A DNA stretch of 45,641 nucleotides, taken from contig NZ_LZKK01000368.1 of NCBI RefSeq assembly GCF_001672815.1, positions 1 to 45,641 of the forward strand, written 5' to 3'. The DNA comes from Mycobacterium sp. E796 (GTDB lineage: Bacteria; Actinomycetota; Actinomycetes; Mycobacteriales; Mycobacteriaceae). The first letter of the stretch is position 1. Each line of letters opens with the position of its first letter. The notes beneath the pieces are model-generated. The model was not told the origin of the DNA. It did not search any database and saw nothing but the letters and a program-made list of their open reading frames with translations. Below, in pieces: positions 23,091-31,572 of this stretch. A program made the translations under genes and the position numbers.

Positions 23091-25391
23091 ATGGCCTTTC
23101 CCGTCCTGTCCACCTACCGGCTGCAGTTGCGTGGTGAGTCCAGCGGGTTCGGGTTCACCTTCGCCGACGCCGAGAACCTGCTTGATTACCTCGACGACCT
23201 CGGCGTGACCCATCTCTACCTTTCCCCGGTGCTGACGGCCGCCCGGGGGTCGAACCACGGCTACGACGTCACCGATCCCACCACGGTCGCAGCGGAGCTG
23301 GGCGGCGCCGACGGCCTGGCGCGGCTGTCCGCGGCGGCCCGGTCGCGCGGCATGGGCCTGATCGTCGACATCGTGCCCAACCACGTCGGCATCGACGACC
23401 CCGAGCAGAACGCGTGGTGGTGGGACGTGCTGCGGCACGGCCGGGGCTCGCGGTATGCGGCGTTCTTCGACATCGACTGGGACCTCGACGAGGACGGCCG
23501 AATTGTGCTGCCAGTACTGGGTTCCGACGACGACGCGGCCGACCTGAAGGTCGACGGCGACCGGCTGCGGCTCGGCGACCTCGCGCTGCCCATCGCCCCG
23601 GGCACCGCGGAGGGCAGTGGCCCGCAAGTTCACGACCGCCAGCACTACCGCTTGGTGGGCTGGCGCAACGGGGTCACCGGATACCGGCGCTTCTTCTCGA
23701 TCACCTCGCTGGCCGGGCTGCGGCAGGAGGACCGCGCGGTGTTCGACGCCAGCCACGCCGAAATCGCCCGCTGGTTCGACGAGGGACTCGTCGACGGCGT
23801 GCGGATCGACCACCCCGACGGATTGTCCGATCCCTGCGGGTATTTGGCCCGCCTGCGAGAACTGCTGGGGCCCGGCGCGTGGATCGTCATCGAGAAGATC
23901 CTCGCCGTCGACGAGGCCCTCGAGCCGACGCTGCCCGTCGCGGGCACCACCGGCTACGACGTGCTCCGGCAGGTGGGCGGCGTCTTCGTCGACCCGGCCG
24001 GTGAGGAGGCGCTCACCGCGCTCGTCGATTCGGCGGGTTTGGATTACGACGCCATGCCCGCGCTGCTCGCCGAGCTCAAGGTTCGCGCCGCCACCCAGAC
24101 CCTGGGCAGCGAGCTGGCCCGGCTGCGACGGGCGGTCGCGGCGACGGCGGGCACCGATCACCCGCTGCTGCCCGACGCGATCGCCGCGCTGCTCACCCAC
24201 ATCGGCGTCTACCGCAGCGACTACCCCAGCCTGGTCGCGCTGCTGCCCACCGCGTTGGCCGAAACGCAAGCCCAGTCACCGCAATTGGGGCCCGCGCTGC
24301 AGGTGCTGGCTGCGGCGCTGGCCGAGGGCGGCGAGCCCGCGACCCGGCTGCAGCAGCTCTGCGGCGCGGTGACCGCCAAGGCCGTCGAAGATTGCCTGTT
24401 CTACCGCGACGCCCGACTGGTCTCGCTCAACGAGGTGGGCGGCGAACCGCACCGCTTCGGCGTCGGCCTGGCGGAGTTTCACCAAAGCGCCGCCGACCGC
24501 GCGCGGTTGTGGCCGCACACGATGACGACGCTGACCACCCATGACACCAAGCGTGGCGAGGACGTGCGGGCCCGCATCGGCGTGCTGTCCCAGGTGCCGT
24601 CGCTGTGGACCGAGTTCCTGGCCCGCTGGGAGATCCACGCCCCCTCGCCCGATCCCGCGACCGGACAGTTCCTGTGGCAGAACATCTTCGGGGTGTGGCC
24701 GGTGAACGGGCAGGTCACCGGGGAACTGCGCGCCCGGCTGCACGCCTACGCCGAGAAGGCCATCAGGGAAGCGGCCTGGCATACCTCGTGGAACGACCCC
24801 GACGCCGCGTTCGAGGGAGCCGTGCACCGCTGGCTGGACACCATCCTCGACGGCCCGGTGGCCGGACAGTTGACCGAGCTTGTGGCCCAACTCAATCCGC
24901 ACGCCGCCAGCGACGCGCTCGGCCAGAAGCTGCTCGCGCTCACCGTGCCGGGGACACCGGACGTCTACCAGGGCACCGAGTTGTGGGACGACAGCCTGGT
25001 CGACCCCGACAACCGGCGCGCCGTCGACTATGGCGTCCGCCGTGCGGCCCTGAATGACCTGCAGCATCCGAAGATTCGGGTGGTCGCCACGGCGCTTCGG
25101 GTGCGCCGCTCCCGCCCGGAGACGTTCCTGCGGGGCGGCTACCGACCGGTGCTCGCCGACGGCGAGGCCGCCGACCACGTGGTGGCGTTTCGCCGCGGCG
25201 ACGACGTCCTGGTCGCGGTGACCCGCTGGACCGTGCGGCTGGCGGAAACGGGCTGGGGCAACACCGTGGTGCCGCTGCCCGAGGGCACCTGGACCGACGC
25301 CCTGTCCGGCGCCGTGGCCAGCGGGGCGACCTCGGCCGCCCAGTTGTTCTCGGACCTGCCCGTCGTCCTGTTGGAGCGCCGGCATGACTGA
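23091..25391 (+). CDS. treY: maltooligosyltrehalose synthase TreY
   Basis: TreY (GH13) rearranges the reducing-end alpha-1,4 bond of a maltooligosaccharide to the alpha,alpha-1,1 bond, giving maltooligosyltrehalose. The 766-residue product is full length. It begins MAFPVLSTYRLQLRG, as this family does. Catalytic landmarks are VRIDHPDGL (Asp240), VIEKIL (Glu268) and TTHDTKRGED (Asp485). The C-terminal part has TVPGTPDVYQGTELWDDSLVDPDNRR, typical of TreY, split here only by description. The gene begins 3 bp after the treX stop and overlaps treZ by 8 bp, so translation is probably coupled. Confidence 0.97.
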   Translation: MAFPVLSTYRLQLRGESSGFGFTFADAENLLDYLDDLGVTHLYLSPVLTAARGSNHGYDVTDPTTVAAELGGADGLARLSAAARSRGMGLIVDIVPNHVGIDDPEQNAWWWDVLRHGRGSRYAAFFDIDWDLDEDGRIVLPVLGSDDDAADLKVDGDRLRLGDLALPIAPGTAEGSGPQVHDRQHYRLVGWRNGVTGYRRFFSITSLAGLRQEDRAVFDASHAEIARWFDEGLVDGVRIDHPDGLSDPCGYLARLRELLGPGAWIVIEKILAVDEALEPTLPVAGTTGYDVLRQVGGVFVDPAGEEALTALVDSAGLDYDAMPALLAELKVRAATQTLGSELARLRRAVAATAGTDHPLLPDAIAALLTHIGVYRSDYPSLVALLPTALAETQAQSPQLGPALQVLAAALAEGGEPATRLQQLCGAVTAKAVEDCLFYRDARLVSLNEVGGEPHRFGVGLAEFHQSAADRARLWPHTMTTLTTHDTKRGEDVRARIGVLSQVPSLWTEFLARWEIHAPSPDPATGQFLWQNIFGVWPVNGQVTGELRARLHAYAEKAIREAAWHTSWNDPDAAFEGAVHRWLDTILDGPVAGQLTELVAQLNPHAASDALGQKLLALTVPGTPDVYQGTELWDDSLVDPDNRRAVDYGVRRAALNDLQHPKIRVVATALRVRRSRPETFLRGGYRPVLADGEAADHVVAFRRGDDVLVAVTRWTVRLAETGWGNTVVPLPEGTWTDALSGAVASGATSAAQLFSDLPVVLLERRHD

Positions 25392-27117
25392 ATTCCGGGT
25401 CTGGGCGCCCAAACCCGCGCAAGTGCGACTCGACGTCAACGGCGCCGTCCACCCGATGACGCGGTCCGACGACGGCTGGTGGCACGCGGACGTCGATGCG
25501 CCGCCGGGGGCGCGGTACGGATACCTGCTCGACGACGACCCCTCGGTGCTGCCCGACCCCCGCTCGCCTCGCCAGCCCGACGGGGTGCATGCCCGGTCGC
25601 AGCTGTGGGACCCCGCCGACGCCGCCTGGACCGACGGCGACTGGCCGGGCCGCTCGGTCGAGGGGGCGGTGATCTACGAACTGCACGTCGGCACGTTCAC
25701 CGCCGGCGGCACGTTCGATTCGGCCATCGAAAAGCTGGACCACTTGGTGGATCTCGGGGTCGACTTCGTCGAGCTGATGCCGGTCAACTCCTTCGCCGGC
25801 ACCCACGGCTGGGGGTACGACGGCGTGCTGTGGTACAGCGTGCACGAACCCTACGGCGGCCCCGACGGCCTGGTCCGATTCGTCGACGCCTGCCACGCGC
25901 GCGGGCTGGGGGTGCTCATCGACGCGGTGTTCAACCACCTCGGCCCGTCGGGGAACTACCTGCCGCGCTTCGGCCCCTACCTGTCGTCGGCGAGCAACCC
26001 GTGGGGCGAGGGCATCAACATCGCCGACGCCGACTCCGACGAGGTGCGCCGCTACATCATCGGCTGCGCGCTGCGCTGGATGCGCGACTTCCACGCCGAC
26101 GGCCTGCGGCTCGACGCCGTCCACGCGCTGGTGGACACGACGGCCATCCACATCCTCGAGGAACTCGCCACCGAAACCGACGCGCTGTCAAGCCAACTGG
26201 GCCGGCCGTTGTCGCTCGTCGCCGAAAGCGATCTCAACGACCCGCGGTTGATCACGCCGCGCGATCACAACGGCTACGGGCTGACCGCGCAGTGGGCCGA
26301 CGACATCCACCACGCCATTCACACCGCCGTGTCCGGCGAGCGGCAGGGCTACTACGCCGATTTCGGCTCGCTGGCAACGCTGGCGGAGACGTTGCGGCGC
26401 GGCTACTTCCACGCCGGCACCTACTCGTCGTTCCGGCGCCGCCGCCACGGGCGACCGCTGGACACCGCGACCATCCCGGCCACCCGGCTGGTCACCTACA
26501 CCTGCACGCATGATCAAGTCGGCAACCGTGCGCTCGGCGATCGCCCCTCGCAGAACCTGAGCCCCGGCCAGCTGGCGGTCAAGGCCGCCCTGGTCCTCGG
26601 ATCGCCTTACACCGCAATGCTTTTCATGGGCGAGGAATGGGGAGCGTCGACACCGTTCCAATTCTTCAGCTCGCATCCCGAACCGGAGCTGGCGCGGGCC
26701 ACGGCCGAGGGCCGCAAGGCCGAGTTCGCCGAACACGGCTGGAACGCCGACGAGATCCCCGACCCGCAGGACCCCGAGACGTTTCAACGCTCCAAGCTGG
26801 ACTGGGGCGAGGTCGGCGCCGGCGAGCACGCCCGCCTGCTCGGCACCTATCGGGACCTGATCGCGCTGCGGCGCGACGACACCGACATGGCCGACCCCTG
26901 GCTGGGGCACCTCGTCGTCGAATACGACGAAGCCGAGCGCTGGATCACGTTGCACCGCGGCGGATTACGCATCGCCTGCAACCTGGGCGCCGAGCCGGTG
27001 ACCGTGCCGGTGACCGGTGAACTCGTGCTCGCCTGGGGCGAGCCGAAGGTCGACGCCGACAGCGCCAAGCTGCCCGCGCATTCGTTCGCCATCCTGTCCG
27101 TGCGCGAGCAGACATAA
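25384..27117 (+). CDS. treZ: malto-oligosyltrehalose trehalohydrolase TreZ
   Basis: TreZ (GH13) releases trehalose from maltooligosyltrehalose, the last step of the TreX-TreY-TreZ route. The 577-residue product has an N-terminal CBM48-like domain (MTEFRVWAPKPAQVRLDVNG) and a barrel with LRLDAVHAL (Asp244), LVAESDLND (Glu281) and CTHDQVGNRA (Asp377). The insert MGEEWGASTPFQFFSSH is characteristic of TreZ. ATG 25384 lies within the end of treY (8-bp overlap). The stop is embedded in the left arm of a strong terminator. Confidence 0.97.
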   Translation: MTEFRVWAPKPAQVRLDVNGAVHPMTRSDDGWWHADVDAPPGARYGYLLDDDPSVLPDPRSPRQPDGVHARSQLWDPADAAWTDGDWPGRSVEGAVIYELHVGTFTAGGTFDSAIEKLDHLVDLGVDFVELMPVNSFAGTHGWGYDGVLWYSVHEPYGGPDGLVRFVDACHARGLGVLIDAVFNHLGPSGNYLPRFGPYLSSASNPWGEGINIADADSDEVRRYIIGCALRWMRDFHADGLRLDAVHALVDTTAIHILEELATETDALSSQLGRPLSLVAESDLNDPRLITPRDHNGYGLTAQWADDIHHAIHTAVSGERQGYYADFGSLATLAETLRRGYFHAGTYSSFRRRRHGRPLDTATIPATRLVTYTCTHDQVGNRALGDRPSQNLSPGQLAVKAALVLGSPYTAMLFMGEEWGASTPFQFFSSHPEPELARATAEGRKAEFAEHGWNADEIPDPQDPETFQRSKLDWGEVGAGEHARLLGTYRDLIALRRDDTDMADPWLGHLVVEYDEAERWITLHRGGLRIACNLGAEPVTVPVTGELVLAWGEPKVDADSAKLPAHSFAILSVREQT

Positions 27118-27150
27118 AAGCCCCCAAACTGGCGGTGTTTGGGGGCTTTT
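27116..27150. terminator. bidirectional rho-independent terminator, treZ / eis-like gene
   Basis: A perfect 14-bp stem, AAAAGCCCCCAAAC (27116-27129) with GTTTGGGGGCTTTT (27137-27150) and a 7-base loop TGGCGGT, lies between two convergent genes. It has A's on the left and T's on the right, so it works as a terminator in both directions. It is the best intrinsic terminator in the window; its left end overlaps the treZ stop codon. Confidence 0.95.
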
Positions 27151-27166
27151 GCGTCTGCTGGCCTTC

Positions 27167-28423
27167 TCAAAACAGCGTGCCGCAGTAGGGCACCCGCCGG
27201 GTGTTGAAGGCGGCATCCAGATCGCCCAGCGCGCCGTCGCGCAGTTCGGCGATGCGGCTCGCCCGGTGCAGTTCCCAAGGGCGATGAGCGCCCATGTAAA
27301 TCGATGCCAGGTCGCCCAGGGCGAGTTTCACGTCGGCGGGCCCGTCGTGCGGCGTGCACGCCCCGACGCCGTCGCGGGTCTGCAGCCTGAATCGCCCTCC
27401 CGCGACCCCCAGGGGATCCGTGACCTCCAGGGCCACGTCGGCGTCGGCCCAGTAAGTGCGGGCGCCCAACGCGTCGGGCACGTTCATGATTCGCATCCAC
27501 AGGAAGTCGCTCACCCGCGTCGTTTGAGCGGCGAGCTGGTCCTTCAGCTTGAGCGGAAGCGGGTCGTCTACCGGGACCTCGATGACGATGTCGTCGAACA
27601 TCTTCAGGCTAACCAGGGTCCCGAGCAGCTCGTCGTGCGCTTCGTCCGTCACGGCGCAGAAGTCTTGGACGACGAGGGTGCCGAAAGGGCGGCGATACGC
27701 ATGCGGCGAGGCCCCGATCACCCGGTACGTCAAGAAGCCGTCGGGATGAACCACGAAATTGAGGGTCGATCCGTTGTCCCGCTGCGTGGGCCGGTCCTCC
27801 AAAAAGTCGGCCCACCAGGCGGCGTCGCGGCTCAGCGCCCCGGGCGTGGTGGCGCACCACCGGTCGTAGACCGCGGCCAGGTGCTCCCCTACCCCGGTCG
27901 CGTCGACCACCCGCGCCCGATTTTGGACCGGTTTGGTCCGCAACTCGGTGAAGCGTGGCTCGATGTTGTAGGTCCGGGCGTGGCTGGCCACTCCGGCGCC
28001 CAGTATCTCGTAAACCGTTGGCTGGGTGGGAACCCCGCAGAGGATGGGATAGCCACGCTCCTGCAGTATGCCGAAGCCCTGGATGCTGATCTGCTGCCAG
28101 ATTCCCCTGCCCTGGTGCGTCGCCGCCACCGCGATCATGGCCAACCACGCGGCCTCGAGGCTGGCGCCGCCGGGCACCGTGAGCCGCAACCTGTAGTACA
28201 GCGACGTCCCGACCAACTGTGGCCGCTGCGGATCGGAGACGTCCTCGGCCACCAGGATGTCGTCACACCGGACCCGGCGCCGCCACGCCTCGACGTCGGC
28301 CGGGTCGACCGAAACTCCGTACGCCTGAGCCTGATTGGCGTAGACCGCCGGCAATTCGTCGTCGGTCGCGAATCTGATCCTGATGTCGTCGTTCGAGGTG
28401 TTCACCGCTGTATCGGTACCCAT
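27167..28423 (-). CDS. Eis-like GNAT N-acetyltransferase
   Basis: This 418-residue protein belongs to the Eis family (two GNAT domains plus an SCP2-like C-terminal domain), which acetylates amines such as lysines or aminoglycosides with acetyl-CoA. The acetyl-CoA loop is seen as MIAVAATHQGRGIWQQI (about 96-112). Tyr138 in PTVYEILGAG matches the general-acid tyrosine position of Eis. The chain ends in Phe (YCGTLF), as Eis does, whose terminal carboxylate takes part in catalysis. ATG 28421-28423 with GAGGGC upstream is the start; a much longer open frame is a shadow of the divergent gene. It ends 16 bp from the terminator. Substrate is unknown; it may be an Eis paralog rather than Eis itself. 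Confidence 0.85.
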   Translation of the reverse strand: MGTDTAVNTSNDDIRIRFATDDELPAVYANQAQAYGVSVDPADVEAWRRRVRCDDILVAEDVSDPQRPQLVGTSLYYRLRLTVPGGASLEAAWLAMIAVAATHQGRGIWQQISIQGFGILQERGYPILCGVPTQPTVYEILGAGVASHARTYNIEPRFTELRTKPVQNRARVVDATGVGEHLAAVYDRWCATTPGALSRDAAWWADFLEDRPTQRDNGSTLNFVVHPDGFLTYRVIGASPHAYRRPFGTLVVQDFCAVTDEAHDELLGTLVSLKMFDDIVIEVPVDDPLPLKLKDQLAAQTTRVSDFLWMRIMNVPDALGARTYWADADVALEVTDPLGVAGGRFRLQTRDGVGACTPHDGPADVKLALGDLASIYMGAHRPWELHRASRIAELRDGALGDLDAAFNTRRVPYCGTLF

Positions 28424-28523
28424 GCCTTGCCCTCGGAAACGTGGCCCAGTCCACAGCGCGGGTACAGTGGGGAAGTATCCCTTAAATGGCCTAAGTAACG
28501 ACTGCGTGGAAAGGGGTTGGCGG

Positions 28524-29426
28524 ATGACCCGCACCGAAAACGACACCTGGGATCTGGCGTCCAGCGTCGGCGCGACCGCGACGGCCGTCGCCGCATCGCG
28601 CGCCATGGCGGCCCAGGGCCCGGATCCGCTGCTCGACGACCCGTGGGCGGACCCGCTGGTGCGGGCGGTCGGCATCGACACGTTCGTCAAGCTGATCGAC
28701 GGCGAGATCGGGCCCGCGGAGGACGATCCGGTGCTGAGCCGCCGGACCATGAAAGAGCAGATCGCCGTGCGCACCCGCTTCTTCGACGACTTCTTCACCC
28801 AGGCGACCGGCTCGGGCATCAGGCAGGCCGTCATCCTGGCGTCCGGCCTGGACACCCGGGCCTACCGGCTGAACTGGCCGGCCGACACGGTGGTCTACGA
28901 GATCGACCAACCCGCGGTCATCGACTTCAAGACGCGCACCCTGGCCGGCCTGGGCGCCGAACCGGCCGCGCAGCGCCGCACCGTCGCCATCGACCTGCGC
29001 GACGACTGGCCGTCGGCGCTGGTGGCGGCCGGGCTGGACACCGCGCGGCCGACGGCATGGAGCGCCGAAGGCCTACTCCCCTACCTGCCGCCCGACGCCC
29101 AGGACCGCCTGTTCGACAACATCGCCGCGCTCTCCGCACCCGGCAGCCGGATCGCGACCGAACACCTGGACATGCGCAACGTCCCCTCGGACTGGGCGCA
29201 ACGGCTGACCGAGCGGTCGCGCCGCATCGGCTCCAACATCAACCTGGCCGAGTTGTTCTACACCGGCGACCGCAACACCGCCGCGGAATACCTCGCCGGG
29301 CACGGTTGGCGGGTGGACATCCGCACCACCGAGCAGTGCTACGCCGCCAACGGGTTCGAGTTGCCCAACGACGAGCTGAGCCCCTTCGGCCGCAACTCGG
29401 GCTATCTGACGGCGACCCTGGCCTAG
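28524..29426 (+). CDS. SAM-dependent methyltransferase, TIGR00027 family
   Basis: This 300-residue protein is of the large mycobacterial family of putative S-adenosylmethionine methyltransferases (TIGR00027, leucine carboxyl methyltransferase-like). It opens with the family signature MTRTENDTWDLASSVGATA and AAQGPDPLLDDPWADPLV. The SAM-binding strand-loop is QAVILASGLDTRAYRL, followed by YEIDQPAVIDFK, where the acidic end of the second strand holds the SAM ribose. AEGLLPYLPP is also typical. ATG 28524 has GGAAAGGGG upstream; the open frame starts earlier without similarity. It is divergent from the Eis-like gene by 100 bp, and its stop TAG shares bases with the stop of the convergent regulator (CTAG at 29423-29426). 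Substrate unknown. Confidence 0.88.
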   Translation: MTRTENDTWDLASSVGATATAVAASRAMAAQGPDPLLDDPWADPLVRAVGIDTFVKLIDGEIGPAEDDPVLSRRTMKEQIAVRTRFFDDFFTQATGSGIRQAVILASGLDTRAYRLNWPADTVVYEIDQPAVIDFKTRTLAGLGAEPAAQRRTVAIDLRDDWPSALVAAGLDTARPTAWSAEGLLPYLPPDAQDRLFDNIAALSAPGSRIATEHLDMRNVPSDWAQRLTERSRRIGSNINLAELFYTGDRNTAAEYLAGHGWRVDIRTTEQCYAANGFELPNDELSPFGRNSGYLTATLA

Positions 29427-30073
29427 GGCCCGCCGCGCCAATGCTCGATGCGGTGGTGATCCGGCGTGAACCCGTGGTCGACGCCCCACAGCACCGCCTG
29501 GGTGCGGCTGGCGACGCCTAGCTTGCGGTAGATCGTCCGAATGTAGGACTTCACGGTGTTGGGGCTCAGGTAGGTCAACCGCGCGACGTCGGCATTGCTC
29601 TTTCCCTGGGTGATCAGCGCCAGAATCTCCGCCTCCCGGTCGCTGAGCCCCTCGCCGCGGCCGGGCCAGTCCAGCCCGGGTGCGCTGCGGGCGCGCAAGG
29701 CCACATCGCTGATGACCTCCTCGCCGGAATGCACGGCCTCCAGCGCGGCGACCAGCTCGCGCGCGGGCAGCGTCTTGGACAGGTACCCGTGCGCGCCCTG
29801 TCGCCGCGCGCTCTCGACGAGATCTGGATGAAAGTTCCAGGTGTAGACCACAACTCGGTGCGCCCGGGGATTGGCCACCAGGACGGCGATCTCCTCGTGG
29901 TCGGATTCCGGCTGGGCAAACGAGTCGTACAGGACGATGTCGACGGTGTCCTCGACGGGCATGGTGGAGTCGAGCTCCGCGATCACGACGCGGTCGCGGT
30001 AGGGGTCGAGCATGTTGGCCACGCCCTTGACGACGACGTCGTAGTCGTCAACGAGCGCAACCGTGATGGGCAC
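29423..30073 (-). CDS. LuxR/NarL-type response regulator, orphan
   Basis: This 216-residue protein has a receiver domain (about 1-120) and a C-terminal LuxR helix-turn-helix (about 142-200). Acidic residues Asp9 and Asp10, the likely phospho-acceptor Asp50 (IVLYDSF) and Lys100 (YLSKTLP) are in place, so it can probably be phosphorylated. The DNA-binding part reads LSDREAEILALITQGKSNAD, then LSPNTVKSYIRTIYRKLG. The start is GTG 30071-30073. No histidine kinase is encoded next to it. It is divergent from a small membrane-protein gene by 103 bp, and that gap has a repeated sequence that could be its operator. Target genes are not known; the adjacent 30177-31516 genes are good candidates. Confidence 0.9.
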   Translation of the reverse strand: MPITVALVDDYDVVVKGVANMLDPYRDRVVIAELDSTMPVEDTVDIVLYDSFAQPESDHEEIAVLVANPRAHRVVVYTWNFHPDLVESARRQGAHGYLSKTLPARELVAALEAVHSGEEVISDVALRARSAPGLDWPGRGEGLSDREAEILALITQGKSNADVARLTYLSPNTVKSYIRTIYRKLGVASRTQAVLWGVDHGFTPDHHRIEHWRGGP

Positions 30074-30092
30074 GCCCCGAACATTACCTACC

Positions 30093-30123
30093 TAGGGGTG
30101 TATTGCTACCGCCCTTAGGGGTG
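30093..30123. promoter_or_regulatory. paired TAGGGGTG repeats, candidate operator
   Basis: TAGGGGTG occurs at 30093-30100 and again at 30116-30123, 23 bp apart and on the same face of the helix (about two turns). Each copy is part of an imperfect dyad (CCTAGG and CCCTTAGGG). The pair lies in the 103-bp gap between the divergent LuxR regulator and the small membrane protein, so autoregulation or control of the neighbour is plausible. Confidence 0.4.
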
Positions 30124-30176
30124 GTCGACTGGACTCAGCGTCGGGGGAAACAGCCTTCATAGAGAGAGGTTTCGTC

Positions 30177-30332
30177 ATGATCATTCTCGGCATCGTCCTG
30201 CTCGTCGCGGGATTCCTGCTCAAGATTTCCATCCTGTGGACCATCGGAGTCATCCTGCTGGTCATCGGCGCCATCCTGGCGATCGTCGGTCATACCGGAC
30301 ACGCCGTCGCCGGCCGCCGGCACTACTTCTAG
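30177..30332 (+). CDS. small membrane protein, DUF6131-like
   Basis: This 51-residue protein is almost wholly hydrophobic: two predicted membrane helices (IILGIVLLVAGFLLKIS and LWTIGVILLVIGAILAIVG) and a short basic tail ending GRRHYF. Mycobacteria carry many such proteins (DUF6131 as I recall it), with the same ILWTIG core and RRHY tail. ATG 30177 has a strong ribosome site GAGAGAGG at 30161-30168. It is the first gene of a rightward group of three and is divergent from the response regulator. Function is unknown; a membrane-stress role is only a guess. Confidence 0.75.
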   Translation: MIILGIVLLVAGFLLKISILWTIGVILLVIGAILAIVGHTGHAVAGRRHYF

Positions 30333-30419
30333 CGAAACCTACGGGCAGACTCCGCCGCGGAATCGCGTTTGCCCCGGCGGCGCCCGGGTTATTCGACATG
30401 AGTACGAGAGGAGCGCGAA

Positions 30420-30995
30420 ATGCCCATCTGGCAATGGATTTTGATCGCTGCCTGTGTCGTCGTCGTGGTCGCCGTGGTGGTTGTCGCGGCGATCGTGGGG
30501 AACAGACGTCGGAAATCGCAGCGACTCAGGCAGCACTACGGCTCCGAATACGAGCGCCTGGTGTCGCAGGCCGGAGACAAACAGGCCGCCGAGAAGGAGC
30601 TGATCGCCCGGGAACGAAAGCGAGAGAAACTCAACATCGTTCCCCTGAAGCCGGCGGCCCGATCGGATTTCAACGTCCGCTGGCAGCAGGTGCAGACCAC
30701 GTTCGTCGACGATCCGGCGACGGCAGTCGGCGTCGCCGATCGTCTGGTAACCGAGGTCATGTGCGAACGGGGTTACCCGATCGATGATTTCGATCAGCGG
30801 GCGGCCGACATTTCGGTCGACCACCCGCAAATCGTCGACGACTACCGCGCCGCGCATGGCATTCACCTCGCGCAGCAGCGCGGTGATGTGAGCACCGAGC
30901 AGCAGCGGGAGGCCTTCGTCCACTACCGGGCGCTGTTTGAGAAGTTGCTCGGGGAGACCGCAGACAACGACACATCAAGGGAGAGAAGCGCATGA
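30420..30995 (+). CDS. membrane-anchored hypothetical protein with duplicated domain
   Basis: This 191-residue protein has one N-terminal transmembrane helix (about 4-27, WILIAACVVVVVAVVVVAAI) followed by a basic stretch NRRRKSQRLRQ, so the rest should be cytoplasmic. A charged helical segment, then a domain beginning FNVRWQQVQTTFVDDP (about 80-120) and ending FVHYRALFEKLLGE (about 166-180), is shared with the next protein. ATG 30420 has GAGAGGAG upstream. The stop overlaps the next start by 4 bp (ATGA). I do not recognise a named family. Co-location and shared domain suggest the two products work together. Confidence 0.75.
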   Translation: MPIWQWILIAACVVVVVAVVVVAAIVGNRRRKSQRLRQHYGSEYERLVSQAGDKQAAEKELIARERKREKLNIVPLKPAARSDFNVRWQQVQTTFVDDPATAVGVADRLVTEVMCERGYPIDDFDQRAADISVDHPQIVDDYRAAHGIHLAQQRGDVSTEQQREAFVHYRALFEKLLGETADNDTSRERSA

Positions 30996-31516
30996 CCACG
31001 CACGAGCAGCCGATCGAGACAACTCAGCCGTTCGACGAACCCTCTAGTGTTCCAACACCGTCGGCGAGCCAGGGCTCGGCGTCGCCGGTGTCGGACGACC
31101 CGCCGACGGCTTCGACGCAACCGTCACAACCGTCGATCGGCACGCCGTCGGGGATGTCGGGCGGATCCCCGAATGCCGGCGCCGAGGCGGGACGCGGCCG
31201 CGAAACCGCCGCGGACACATCGGAGGCGCGGCGCGAGTCCTCAGCGGAGGAAAACCTCTTCGCCGATGACGAACTCGCGGACCTGCGGGCGCGGTGGGCG
31301 GCCGTGCAGGCGGCGTTCGTCGATGATCCGAGGGACTGCGTGCAGAAGGCCGACGTGCTGGTCTCGGATCTGGTCGACCAGCTCACCAGTGGCTTCGCGC
31401 ATGCCCGCTCCAGGCTCGAAGAACAGTGGGCTCGCGGCGAGGAAGCTTCCACCGAAGACCTGCGGGTGGCGCTGATGCACTACCGCGAATTCTTCGAGCG
31501 GTTGCTCGCGGTCTGA
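30992..31516 (+). CDS. soluble hypothetical protein, paralog of the preceding protein
   Basis: This 174-residue protein has a Ser/Thr/Pro-rich, probably disordered first half (about 1-85) and a C-terminal helical domain (about 90-174). The domain begins LRARWAAVQAAFVDDPRD and ends LMHYREFFERLLAV, matching the upstream membrane-anchored protein in the RW-VQ-FVDDP and HYR-FFE-LL positions. No signal peptide or membrane helix is seen. It starts inside the stop of the previous gene (ATGA), so the two are translationally coupled. The function is unknown; a membrane/soluble partner pair is likely. Confidence 0.75.
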   Translation: MTTHEQPIETTQPFDEPSSVPTPSASQGSASPVSDDPPTASTQPSQPSIGTPSGMSGGSPNAGAEAGRGRETAADTSEARRESSAEENLFADDELADLRARWAAVQAAFVDDPRDCVQKADVLVSDLVDQLTSGFAHARSRLEEQWARGEEASTEDLRVALMHYREFFERLLAV

Positions 31517-31572
31517 GCGGGCGGCGCGCACTGCAACGTGACCTGTTGGCGCAGGGGCTGCAATACTGCGAT

